NCBI GenBank assembly: GCA_050258375.1
Contig: JBLMYQ010000068.1
Span: 32,335-96,334 of the forward strand
DNA from: JBLMYQ01 sp050258375
GTDB taxonomy: Bacteria; Bacillota; Clostridia; Acetivibrionales; UBA4821
Direction of reading: 5' to 3'
Length of the DNA stretch: 64,000 nucleotides
How positions within the stretch are numbered: the first letter of the stretch is position 1; every line of letters begins with the position of its first letter. Under the pieces are notes generated by a model that searched no databases, was not told the DNA's origin, and saw nothing but the letters and a program-made list of their open reading frames with translations. The position numbers and the translations under genes were made by a program. Positions 8,740 through 17,461 of the stretch are shown piece by piece.

Positions 8740-9324
8740 TTAGAATCCCTTACCAAATATTGCTTTTTCAATAACCGAACATATTATATGACCTATAAGA
8801 ATATGCGTTTCTTGAATTCTTGGTGTTTCCTCCGACTGGACCCTTATACAATAATCACACAGTTCCAGCATATTTCCCCCCGAGCTTCCTGTTAATCCTA
8901 CCGTAACAATTTTTTTCTTTTTACATTCTTCCAAAGCCTTTATAATATTAGGCGAATTTCCGGAAGTAGAAATTCCTATAAACATATCGCCTTCTATACC
9001 ATACGCCTGAATTTGCCTTGCAAATATATTTTCATATCCATAGTCATTTCCAATAGCTGTCAGTATTGATGTGTTTGTTGTAAGCGCAATAGCCGGAAGG
9101 CCTTCCCTGTCGAAGTAGAATTTGTTTACAATTTCAGCAGCCATATGCTGGGCATCTCCAGCACTTCCTCCGTTCCCTGCAAGCAATATTTTTTTTCCGC
9201 TTTTATATACATTTACTGCTTCTTCACATATACTTTCTATCAATTTGCTAAAGGATTCATCCTTATGAATTATTTGTTTTATGTTTAAAGCCTCTTTAAT
9301 CTGATAATTAATATAATCAAACAT
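8740..9324 (-). CDS. gmhA: Sedoheptulose-7-phosphate isomerase
   Basis: GmhA turns sedoheptulose 7-phosphate into D-glycero-D-manno-heptose 7-phosphate, the first committed step of heptose synthesis. The 194-residue SIS-domain protein contains the GNGGSAGDAQH motif near residue 50 and GISTSGNSPN near residue 115. It also has QSEETPRIQETH, whose glutamate, glutamine and histidine form the GmhA active site. Length and motifs are typical. The start overlaps the end of hddA by eight bases, and hddC starts immediately after the stop, so the genes are tightly coupled. Confidence 0.95.
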   Translation of the reverse strand: MFDYINYQIKEALNIKQIIHKDESFSKLIESICEEAVNVYKSGKKILLAGNGGSAGDAQHMAAEIVNKFYFDREGLPAIALTTNTSILTAIGNDYGYENIFARQIQAYGIEGDMFIGISTSGNSPNIIKALEECKKKKIVTVGLTGSSGGNMLELCDYCIRVQSEETPRIQETHILIGHIICSVIEKAIFGKGF

Positions 9325-10351
9325 ATCTTGCCCTCCAACTTTGTGCCCCTTGCTTGGTAAAATGAAAGTTCACAACCTTTCCGCCCAGCTCATTTAATGC
9401 GTTTACTAATTCTAATTTTCTTACTGGCTCAACCATAAACATCATAAACCCTCCGCCGCCAGCACCCGAAACTTTTCCGGCATATGCGCCATTCTCCATA
9501 GCTATTTTAAAAACATTTTCTAAATTTTCATTGGTAATAGAAGCAGCCATTTTCTTTTTTGCTTCCCATGATTTCCCGAGATAACGAGAAAATTTGGAGA
9601 TTTCTCCTTTTAGAATTGCTTCTTTCATAATTAAAGCATCTGCTTTTAATTCATGCATTGCTTCGATAGATTTTATATTTTTCTCTTTAACATTGTTAGC
9701 TTGTTCCTCGATGATTTTTGCAGATTCTCTGGATACACCTGTATAGTACAATACCATTGCACTTTCCAGCTCGCTTATAATCCATTCCTTAATTCTAAGC
9801 GGATTTACAACCACCCTGTCATTTTCATAAAATTCAATAAAATTAAAACCCCCAAAGGAAGCAGCATATTGATCCTGCTTCCCACCACTTAGCTTAACAT
9901 CAATTCTTTCTATCTCATAAGCCAAATGGGCTATGTCATATTCTCCCAAAGGAAGATTCAATGCCTCCGTAAATGCCTTCAGTATTGCAACAACCATTGT
10001 AGAAGAAGAACCAAGCCCCGAGCCTGCAGGTGCATCAGAATATGTAGTAAGGTTAAGATATAAAGGCTTAGAATTATTAAATTGTTTTACTATTCTGTTA
10101 TAAATCCCTTTATGCAGATTAAGAATTCCATCCAATTCAAAGAAAGCCTTACTTTCACTTTCAAAATATTCTTTTCTATCAACAGCATTCAAAGAAACAA
10201 TTCCAGTATCAGTAAGCTCTATAGTGCAATATGCATACATATCTATTGCTGCGTTAAGCACACATCCCCCAAAATCATCACTATATGGGGAAACATCAGT
10301 CCCCCCTCCTGCCAAGCCTAATCTTAATGGAGCTCTAGCTCTAACAATCAA
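9317..10351 (-). CDS. hddA: D-glycero-alpha-D-manno-heptose 7-phosphate kinase
   Basis: This GHMP-family kinase phosphorylates heptose 7-phosphate at C1 using ATP. The protein opens with VRARAPLRLGLAGGGTD, has the ATP loop PAGSGLGSSST near residue 110 and the C-terminal motif GKVSGAGGGGFMMF. This form (HddA) leads to GDP-activated alpha-heptose, not the ADP-heptose made with HldE in Gram-negative LPS synthesis. I choose the TTG at 10351, which gives a family-like N terminus and has GGGTGA five bases upstream. A GTG at 10360 is the alternative and adds three residues. It is followed by gmhA with overlap. Confidence 0.92.
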   Translation of the reverse strand: MIVRARAPLRLGLAGGGTDVSPYSDDFGGCVLNAAIDMYAYCTIELTDTGIVSLNAVDRKEYFESESKAFFELDGILNLHKGIYNRIVKQFNNSKPLYLNLTTYSDAPAGSGLGSSSTMVVAILKAFTEALNLPLGEYDIAHLAYEIERIDVKLSGGKQDQYAASFGGFNFIEFYENDRVVVNPLRIKEWIISELESAMVLYYTGVSRESAKIIEEQANNVKEKNIKSIEAMHELKADALIMKEAILKGEISKFSRYLGKSWEAKKKMAASITNENLENVFKIAMENGAYAGKVSGAGGGGFMMFMVEPVRKLELVNALNELGGKVVNFHFTKQGAQSWRARYV

Positions 10352-10366
10352 TAAAATCACCCATTT

Positions 10367-13300
10367 CTAAGGTTTCATATCATTAATAATTACTTTCTTA
10401 ACATATTCCTTTGAAAAGTTTTTTTGAATATAATCCAAGCATTTTAAAGAGAGCTCTTCAAGCAAACTAATATCATCATATAGATTTATTACACTCTTAG
10501 CAAATCCGCAACTGCTATCTTCAATCATAAGTATCTCCTCAATATCCTGCAAACCTTCCGCACCTATCGCAGTAGTAACAACAGGAACCTGATAATATAT
10601 AGCCTCAACAATCTTCCCCTTAATACCTGCGCCATATCTTAAAGGAGCAATAACCAATCTGCATTTATCATAATATTCTTCAAGCTCTTCATCTGTAACA
10701 TATCCCGTTACAATGACATTGTCAGATTTCAACTTTAGAATTTCCTGCGTAGGATTTGAACCAACAAAAAACACCTTTATATCAGGAATATTTCTTGTAA
10801 TATACGGAAATATATCTTTGATAAACCAAAGGGCAGCATCTATATTAGGTCTATGAGAAAATCCTCCTACAAATAGCAAATTGCGTTTTTGGTCAAATTG
10901 CATTTTTCTTTCGTATATATTCTCGAAAATATAGGCAGGAATTGCCTTTGCACATATATCCGGGAAAAGATTCTTGATGTGATTAATTTCAACTTGAGAT
11001 GGATAATAAATGATATCAGCTTTTTTTATTAGCTCATACTCAATTTTTTCCCACTTTTGAAAAGAGCGTAAAAGCCATTCATCTTTTGACAACTCATACT
11101 CTCGTTTTTCTCTTAAAGAATGCAAATCGTGTCCATAATAAATGATTTTTGCCCTTAAATGTTTTTTTATAATATCTATATATTTTATAGAAATATGTGG
11201 TCTATTTAGATATACATAATCAATTTTATCTGCGTTCTCTTTTATCCACTTTTCATAATTATCCCTGTACCATTCTCCATAAAGCACTTCCACCCCCAAG
11301 CTCTGAAGTGTGCCAGTATATGGTTCATGATTACAAAAATTATCCCCAATGAATTTTACATTGAAGCCCATCTCCACGAACAGCTTTATATACTGGAAGG
11401 TGGTACGGCTTCCTGCATCTTTGTCATAATGAGGGACGTAGTGGTCAATAACCAAAACCGTTTTTTTATTCCGGCTTCTATCCCGTGCCCAAAATACATT
11501 TTCCCCATTTCCGAAATGTTCTTGTTCTAATATACCCTTCCACTTTTTAATAAATTTTTCTCTGTTCTTTTTTTGGTAAGCTTTAAGACCTTGGCTGGTA
11601 TCTGTCCCATGTGATATTCCCTCAAAGTGTACTACAACTGATTTTGGTTGGTATATCACCTGGTATCCCTTTTTTCTCACTTCAAAAGCTAAATCCGAAT
11701 CATCATAATAGGCAGGAACATATCTCTCATCAAAGCCTCCTATTTCATCCCACAAGCTTTTCTTTATCAAAATGCTTGCTCCAGATATGTAATCTACTTC
11801 TTTAACGTAGCAATATTCAGGCTTTTGCGGATTTTCCATCCTTCCATAATTCCATCCCGAACCGTCTCTCCATATTATTCCCCCGGCCTCCTGAAGCTTT
11901 CCATCAGGATATACAAGCTTAGAGCCAACCATACCTATTCTTTCATTGTTTTCTGTTAATTCAACAAGATGCTTTAACCAATCCTTTTGAACATTGGTAT
12001 CATTGTTTAATAATAATATGTATTTGCCTCTTGCTTTCACTGCCGCATTATTGCAATTCAGTATAAAGCCTTTATTTTCGCTGTTTCTTATTACAATAAT
12101 ATTTTCTACATAATCCGTAATATTTACTGTTTCATCAATTGATACATCATCTGCTATTAGTATTTCATATGCAATATCCTGCGTATTTTCAAAAATTGAT
12201 CTGAGACATGAATATGTATATTCCCACTGATTGTAAACAGGAATAATTATTGATACCAGTGGATTTTCTTCTTTATTAAAAACCAATAGCTCTTTTTTCT
12301 TATCAGCCTTTTTAAATATTTGAATTTGAAGCTTTTTATTTAAAAAGGTTGTTGAATGATATTTTTCCAGTTTTCCTGCAAGACTTTCTTTTCTTTTTAT
12401 ATACCCTAAAAATTTTTTTATATTATCTGTATTAATACTTTTAAAGAATTTAATTGGATGTTTGACAGCTCCAAAAAATATCTTAATAATTAATATGCGT
12501 GTACTATTAGGAGGCAACATGATAGTCTTTGCCCTATAATACCTTTTTACCATACCCCATGCTCTTGAATTCAAAATAATATCAAGCTGCTTTTCTTTAT
12601 TCATTAATTCCTGAATTTTTGCATTTTCTTCCTTTATATGTCTCTGGCTGCACTTTAGCTCCTCCGTAAGCTGTATAGCTACGTTTTTCTTTTCATCTAT
12701 TACTCTTTCATACTGCTGAATTTTATCTGCTTTTTCATTTATTAATATTTCCTTTTCTTTTATGATTATTTCCTTTTCCTCAATCTCGTTGTCTTTTTCA
12801 TATACCTTCTTTTCTATTTCTTCTGCCATTTCTATCTTTTCTTCTATAATCTTTTCTTTCTGCTCTATTACTAATTCATTTTGCTCTATCTGCTCATACA
12901 ACCCAATAGTTATGCGCTCAAGCTGCTTTAACCTAACAGCTTGTTCCTCAATCCTCTTACTTTTTAAGCTTAAATCATTTTCAAGATTCGATACGGTTTC
13001 TGATAATTTCAAATAATCTTCTTTAATAACACAGATTTTTTTCTTGCCAAATACATATTCCTGAAAACTGCTTTCAAAGCCTTCGAAGACTTTAATCATT
13101 TCATCAGAAATTCCCGCATTTTCATAAATTTCCTTAATACTAATAAAATCTTTAAAATAATTTATATATTTTGCTGAAAAAATGTTTATGCTTCTAAATA
13201 TAATAAAATCAAGTGGAATAGGGAAATCAAAAACCCATTCATAATCAATTATCCAATACCTATTTTTATTATCAATAATAATATTATCAAATATCAAATC

Positions 13301-13744
13301 AATGTTAGCAGGTTCAATGCATAGAACATCCTCAAGCTCCAGTTCAGAACCAAATATTTCACAAAATCTTTTACAGGCTTTGAAGCTTTTTATCCTCTTC
13401 GCTCCCAGCCCTTTTACAAAATCCAGATATTTATTAAGCAGATTTAAAAACCCTATTTTATCTTTGACTATTACTGCTTCAGCCATTAATGCATCAAATG
13501 CTTTTCCTTGTATGTAATCAAAGATTATGTCATCATCCTTTAAGGTGGCAGGAGCGACTTGCACATTTTTGTAATTATTCATAAGCAAGCTGTAGTTCAG
13601 ATTCATTGACTTGATATGAGATACCGCTTCTGGCGTAAGTGCCTTCTTTTTTGCATAAAGCCTTTTATCTTCCTTAAATATTGTGGTCTCTATTTGAAAT
13701 TCAGGCAATCTTTCTCTATTATACTTTGAATATATTACTTCCAT
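10367..13744 (-). CDS. Multidomain glycosyltransferase: kinase-like fold, coiled coil, GT2 and GT4
   Basis: The 1125-residue protein appears to join four parts. Residues 1-240 resemble the C lobe of aminoglycoside-phosphotransferase-like proteins (DNIIIDNK followed by WIIDYEWVF). Residues 250-390 form a strongly charged E/K-rich coiled coil. Residues 480-740 are a GT2 domain (SIIIPVYNQWEY, LLNNDTNV, YYDDSDLAFEVRKKG). Residues 770-1125 are a GT-B/GT4 domain (DKDAGSRTT, LFVGGFSHRPN, RYGAGIKGKIVEA). Two transferase domains joined by a coiled-coil scaffold suggest synthesis of a disaccharide unit, possibly involving heptose since hddA follows directly. The kinase-like part lacks a clear HxDxxxxN loop and may be a binding domain. 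It has its own short upstream region behind the terminator near 13.88 kb. Confidence 0.8.
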   Translation of the reverse strand: MEVIYSKYNRERLPEFQIETTIFKEDKRLYAKKKALTPEAVSHIKSMNLNYSLLMNNYKNVQVAPATLKDDDIIFDYIQGKAFDALMAEAVIVKDKIGFLNLLNKYLDFVKGLGAKRIKSFKACKRFCEIFGSELELEDVLCIEPANIDLIFDNIIIDNKNRYWIIDYEWVFDFPIPLDFIIFRSINIFSAKYINYFKDFISIKEIYENAGISDEMIKVFEGFESSFQEYVFGKKKICVIKEDYLKLSETVSNLENDLSLKSKRIEEQAVRLKQLERITIGLYEQIEQNELVIEQKEKIIEEKIEMAEEIEKKVYEKDNEIEEKEIIIKEKEILINEKADKIQQYERVIDEKKNVAIQLTEELKCSQRHIKEENAKIQELMNKEKQLDIILNSRAWGMVKRYYRAKTIMLPPNSTRILIIKIFFGAVKHPIKFFKSINTDNIKKFLGYIKRKESLAGKLEKYHSTTFLNKKLQIQIFKKADKKKELLVFNKEENPLVSIIIPVYNQWEYTYSCLRSIFENTQDIAYEILIADDVSIDETVNITDYVENIIVIRNSENKGFILNCNNAAVKARGKYILLLNNDTNVQKDWLKHLVELTENNERIGMVGSKLVYPDGKLQEAGGIIWRDGSGWNYGRMENPQKPEYCYVKEVDYISGASILIKKSLWDEIGGFDERYVPAYYDDSDLAFEVRKKGYQVIYQPKSVVVHFEGISHGTDTSQGLKAYQKKNREKFIKKWKGILEQEHFGNGENVFWARDRSRNKKTVLVIDHYVPHYDKDAGSRTTFQYIKLFVEMGFNVKFIGDNFCNHEPYTGTLQSLGVEVLYGEWYRDNYEKWIKENADKIDYVYLNRPHISIKYIDIIKKHLRAKIIYYGHDLHSLREKREYELSKDEWLLRSFQKWEKIEYELIKKADIIYYPSQVEINHIKNLFPDICAKAIPAYIFENIYERKMQFDQKRNLLFVGGFSHRPNIDAALWFIKDIFPYITRNIPDIKVFFVGSNPTQEILKLKSDNVIVTGYVTDEELEEYYDKCRLVIAPLRYGAGIKGKIVEAIYYQVPVVTTAIGAEGLQDIEEILMIEDSSCGFAKSVINLYDDISLLEELSLKCLDYIQKNFSKEYVKKVIINDMKP

Positions 13745-13785
13745 TAGCTCTCCCCGCTTCCCATCCTGACAATATAATCACAATT

Positions 13786-13815
13786 TTTATATGACCAGGT
13801 ATGATATATTCAGAA
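13786..13815 (-). promoter_or_regulatory. Weak candidate promoter for the heptose transcript
   Basis: On the minus strand TTCTGA (13810-13815) and TATAAA (13786-13791) are 18 bases apart, within the 117 bases between the terminator and the start of the 1125-residue glycosyltransferase. The -35 box is poor. The call rests mainly on the need for transcription to restart after the terminator. Confidence 0.3.
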
Positions 13816-13861
13816 CATTTTATGCATGCTCCTGCTTCTTAGTTACTAATGGAAAGTAGGT

Positions 13862-13897
13862 TAGAAAAATTAAAACCCCCGGAGCAAATCCAAGGGT
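13862..13897 (-). terminator. Rho-independent terminator after the AsnB-like gene
   Basis: Read on the minus strand, ACCCTTGGA pairs with TCCGGGGGT across a five-base TTTGC loop, giving nine pairs including two G-U pairs. TTTTAATTTTT follows at once. It lies 19 bases past the stop of the asparagine-synthetase-like gene and should end the long upstream transcript there. Confidence 0.85.
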
Positions 13898-13915
13898 AAT
13901 TAGAACAAAAATTTA

Positions 13916-15796
13916 TTATTTCAAAGGCAGCCTGACTTTAAAAACCTTCATCCATCTTCCAAGTGAAATAATTCTCCAAATGGTGAAATCAATTTTTGCA
14001 TTTTCTTTAAGCAATCTATCAAACCACTCCAAGACCTTTTCTTTATTTATAATCCCATTTAAATAATCACATGCATCAGCAAGCTCTTCTCTGAATCTCC
14101 CGCTATTCTCTTTTATCCAAACCTCTTCCGGTGTTACAAAGCCCATTTTATCAGCTCGGTTTTTTATTGCATCAGGTAAACCTCCTGTCATTGCTTCCCT
14201 CAAGACATCTTTTGTAACCCCATTTCTGATTTTAAACTCGGCATCTAAGCCCAATACGAATTCAACAAGCCTATGGTCTAAGAATGGTACTCTGGATTCA
14301 ATCGAATGCGCCATGGAGTTTCTGTCTTCATAGTGCAGAAGCATTGGCAAGCTGCTGAATTCAAGCTGATTTACAGAATAATTTTCAACTGAATTGATTT
14401 TATAGCTATATAATCTTTTAAAGTAATCCTTATGATACTTCCTGTTTAATATAATCCAGTCAAAGTCCGTCTTGCTTAGCTTGGTTTTTAAGAAAGCCTT
14501 TATATATTCAGAAACCATAAACTTTGATACTGATATAAAAATATCGCGGTTAGAATAGCCATGAATTTTTTTTAATGATTTTGCTTCCTTATAGAAGGTT
14601 ATAAATCTGAATCTTTTTAGGAGACTGCTTAAAAAAACTCCAAAAAATCCGTTGTAACCTGCCAGCTGCTCATCTGCTCCTTGTCCGTCAAGCATAACCG
14701 TTATTTCTTTTTCTTTCGCCATTTTAAAAACATTCCATTGAGCAAAAATACTGGTTGACCCAAAAGGCTCATCCTGCTGATAGGTTATTTCATCAAGGTT
14801 AGCAAACAAATCTTCGAATTTTGGGAACACCTTATGTGAAACCACATTTGTTGACTTTACTACCTCATCAATAAATTTCTGTTCGTCATATCTTTTATCT
14901 TCAAAGCAAGAGGAAACAGTTTCCTGCTGTATTTTTTCATTCTTTTCTTTAAGGATATTATTGGCAAGGCAAACTATTGAGGAGCTGTCCAAGCCTCCGG
15001 ATAAACATGAACCAACCTTTACGTCTGAACGGAGATGAAGCTTGATTGAATCAGAAAACCTACTTAAAAACTCTGCAGAGGCTTCTTCAAAATCACTTTT
15101 ATTACTCTCTTTTTTTGAATCCAATTTATAATAATCCTGTATTACCAAAGAATGGCTTTTTAAGTCATATATCAGATTGTGCCCGGCTTTTAGCTGGTAA
15201 ACCCCGTCAAACAACGTTTCTTCAGTGTGGTCAAATATTCCGAAGGATAAAAAGTCTAAAACTCTGTTAATATTTGCAGTTGGAGCCCAGTTCTTGCTCG
15301 TTGTAAATTGCTTGATTTCAGAGCCAAATGAAAAAGTATCTAAATCATCAAAGTAATAGAAAGGCTTTATTCCAAATCTATCCCGTGAGCAGAAGAGCTG
15401 ACTTTTTTCTTTATCATAAATACAAAAAGCCCACATTCCAACAAAGTGACTGACGCAGTCAAATCCCCATTTGTCATAAGCTGCAAGGATTACCTCTGTA
15501 TCCGAGGTTGATTTGAAGGAGCAGCCTTGCTGAATTAGCTCTGATTTTAGTTCGAGGTAGTTATAGACTTCTCCGTTGTAAGTAATTATGTACTTATCAA
15601 GGTAGGACATGGGCTGGCTTCCGTCTTCGGTAAGGTCAAGGATTGAAAGCCGCCTGTGACCCAAAGCAAAATTAGCCCCATGATAATACCCAAATCCATC
15701 CGGTCCTCTATGGGTTATTATATCTGTCATTCGGACTATAGCGTCTTTGGCGACAGGCATATTATTTTTGTTTATTATTCCCGCTATACCACACAT
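13916..15796 (-). CDS. AsnB-like glutamine-dependent amidotransferase (copy 1)
   Basis: This 626-residue class II amidotransferase is related to asparagine synthetase. The N-terminal glutaminase domain starts MCGIAG with the catalytic Cys2 exposed, and contains HRGPDG, GHRRLSILD and the ammonia-site NGEVYN. The synthetase domain has the PPi loop SGGLDSSS near residue 265, the QDEPFGSTS motif and GQGADEQLAGY. Members of this type in O-antigen loci amidate the carboxylate of uronic acids (for example WbpS/WbmE-type enzymes), which is my preferred role, but genuine asparagine synthesis cannot be excluded. It resembles the copy at 30100-32046 more than the other two. It follows the Glp-like trio and ends at a terminator. 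Confidence 0.85.
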   Translation of the reverse strand: MCGIAGIINKNNMPVAKDAIVRMTDIITHRGPDGFGYYHGANFALGHRRLSILDLTEDGSQPMSYLDKYIITYNGEVYNYLELKSELIQQGCSFKSTSDTEVILAAYDKWGFDCVSHFVGMWAFCIYDKEKSQLFCSRDRFGIKPFYYFDDLDTFSFGSEIKQFTTSKNWAPTANINRVLDFLSFGIFDHTEETLFDGVYQLKAGHNLIYDLKSHSLVIQDYYKLDSKKESNKSDFEEASAEFLSRFSDSIKLHLRSDVKVGSCLSGGLDSSSIVCLANNILKEKNEKIQQETVSSCFEDKRYDEQKFIDEVVKSTNVVSHKVFPKFEDLFANLDEITYQQDEPFGSTSIFAQWNVFKMAKEKEITVMLDGQGADEQLAGYNGFFGVFLSSLLKRFRFITFYKEAKSLKKIHGYSNRDIFISVSKFMVSEYIKAFLKTKLSKTDFDWIILNRKYHKDYFKRLYSYKINSVENYSVNQLEFSSLPMLLHYEDRNSMAHSIESRVPFLDHRLVEFVLGLDAEFKIRNGVTKDVLREAMTGGLPDAIKNRADKMGFVTPEEVWIKENSGRFREELADACDYLNGIINKEKVLEWFDRLLKENAKIDFTIWRIISLGRWMKVFKVRLPLK

Positions 15797-15847
15797 TAGT
15801 AATCTCCTGACTTTTACTATTAACCAAATAGCTTTTACCTTGGTCTT

Positions 15848-16216
15848 TTACTTTATATCTTGCGTAATAATTATGTCTGCCTGAGTATCTAAAATATTTT
15901 TAACTACTATTTGCCCTATACATAAAGGAGGCTTTAAAACTATATTCTTTAATTCATCAACTACATCCTTCGCAAGCTCTTTAGGTATAGGTTTGTTACT
16001 TTTGACACTGACCAAAGGCATCTTTGAATTTAAAACCTTTATTGTTGTTGTCACTACCCTTTCTGGCTTTGTTATTTCCTTTTCTGCATATGCTTTTCCT
16101 CTACTGCATAAAGCATTTTCAATACTTTCAATCTTTTCCTGTGAATGCTCAATATCCATATTACAACTATTCGGACATCCTATGCAAGTAAGTTGAATTT
16201 TCATTTTATCCTCCAA
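15848..16216 (-). CDS. DUF1667 protein of a glycerol-3-phosphate oxidation trio
   Basis: The 122-residue protein has the pattern of the DUF1667 family: an N-terminal CIGCPNSCN motif, a further cysteine in ALCSRGK, the conserved KPERVVTTT strand, and a C-terminal PLCIGQIVVKN with the last cysteine. The four to five cysteines suggest a metal or iron-sulphur site. The family normally lies with a GlpA-like FAD oxidase and a second FAD/NAD oxidoreductase, as here, and is thought to be the third component of an anaerobic glycerol-3-phosphate dehydrogenase. The gene starts four bases after the stop of the FAD oxidoreductase. No glycerol kinase or facilitator gene is nearby. Confidence 0.85.
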   Translation of the reverse strand: MEDKMKIQLTCIGCPNSCNMDIEHSQEKIESIENALCSRGKAYAEKEITKPERVVTTTIKVLNSKMPLVSVKSNKPIPKELAKDVVDELKNIVLKPPLCIGQIVVKNILDTQADIIITQDIK

Positions 16217-16220
16217 AAAA

Positions 16221-17459
16221 TCATTGAAGCTCTATTTTTATATTATCACTATTTTTAATACTGTTTTTACTTATTTTTATTTTAATCATTTCTGCCGGAT
16301 TAACTTTTTTAAATTTAATTCTTGATATTTCCTTGTCTTGCTCATAAATAACCAAATCCTTATCATTTCCGGGCTCCAATACCCTTAGAGAAATCTCAAA
16401 ATCTGATTCTCCTGAAGCCCACTCTGGAAGAACATATCTTATTCCTCTGCCTGCATCCAATTTAATACCTGCCCGTTTTTGTTTAATTCCCTGCAAGTAT
16501 TTCGCCGCAGCCCTACCTGCAAGTTCTCCCTCTTTGGAAACATTATCAACCAGATCATGAACATGCAGTACATTTCCACATGCATATATTCCTTCAATAC
16601 TGGTTTGACAGTTCTCATCAATAGCTGCTCCACCTGTAGTTTGATTCAGCTTTATTCCTGCCATGCCTGCCAATTCATTTTCAGGTATAAGTCCAACTGA
16701 CAAAAGCAATGTATCACATTCAATCCTTTGTGACTTCCCTTTTACTATTTTCCCTTCTTTGTTAAGCTTATTAATAATAACAGCCTCTACTCTGTTTCTT
16801 CCTTCAATTTTTGTTACTGTATGACTAAGTAGCAGCGGTATATTAAAGTCTTCCAGGCATTGCTTGATATTTCTGGGTAGTCCGCTTGAATAAGGAAGCT
16901 TTTCAATAACTGCTGCAACCTCAGCACCTTCTAAGGTTAATCGCCTTGCCATAATAAGACCAATATCACCAGACCCTAAAATCACTACTTTTTTCCCGAC
17001 CATTATATTGTGAACATTTATAAGATTTTGTGCTACTCCTGCTGTATAAATGCCAGCCGGTCTGCTGCCAGGAATCCCCAAGGCACCTCTTGTTCTTTCT
17101 CTGCACCCCATAGCAAGAATAACAGCCTTCGATTTGAATTTCATATATCCTTGCGGACTTGCCACAGCAACAATCTTATCTCCTGTAACCCCTGTGACTG
17201 TGCTGTTTAACAGTACAGGTATTCCTTTAATCCTATCTATAAAAATTCCGGCATATTCAGGACCAGTTAGAGATTTTTTAAATTTAACAAGTCCAAATCC
17301 ATCATGAATGCACTGGTTCAAGATTCCGCCAAGCCTTTTTTCCCTTTCGATTATAAGGATATCCTTTATACCATTCTTCTCCAACTCTTCTGCTGCTGCA
17401 AGCCCTGCCGGACCTCCGCCGATTATTATTACTTCCTTGTTTACTGCCTTAATCTCCAT
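16221..17459 (-). CDS. FAD/NAD-dependent oxidoreductase (GlpB-position subunit)
   Basis: This 412-residue two-dinucleotide-fold flavoprotein has an N-terminal FAD site IIIGGGPAGLAAAEEL, the GGILNQCIHDGFG segment with a cysteine at the flavin, an internal NAD site VVILGSGDIGLIMAR near residue 165, and a C-terminal GIYACGNVLHVHDLVD flavin motif. It probably passes electrons from the GlpA-like partner to NAD or another carrier. It starts two bases after the GlpA-like gene and is followed by DUF1667, the usual order in Clostridia and Thermotoga. The start ATG at 17459 is well placed. Its relation to the surrounding glycan genes is unknown. Confidence 0.85.
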   Translation of the reverse strand: MEIKAVNKEVIIIGGGPAGLAAAEELEKNGIKDILIIEREKRLGGILNQCIHDGFGLVKFKKSLTGPEYAGIFIDRIKGIPVLLNSTVTGVTGDKIVAVASPQGYMKFKSKAVILAMGCRERTRGALGIPGSRPAGIYTAGVAQNLINVHNIMVGKKVVILGSGDIGLIMARRLTLEGAEVAAVIEKLPYSSGLPRNIKQCLEDFNIPLLLSHTVTKIEGRNRVEAVIINKLNKEGKIVKGKSQRIECDTLLLSVGLIPENELAGMAGIKLNQTTGGAAIDENCQTSIEGIYACGNVLHVHDLVDNVSKEGELAGRAAAKYLQGIKQKRAGIKLDAGRGIRYVLPEWASGESDFEISLRVLEPGNDKDLVIYEQDKEISRIKFKKVNPAEMIKIKISKNSIKNSDNIKIELQ

Positions 17460-17461
17460 AT

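Noticed and set aside
13916..15796. Calling copy 1 a housekeeping asparagine synthetase (asnB)
   Set aside because: The motifs fit, but three other copies and the glycan context make a sugar amidotransferase at least as likely, so no gene symbol was assigned.
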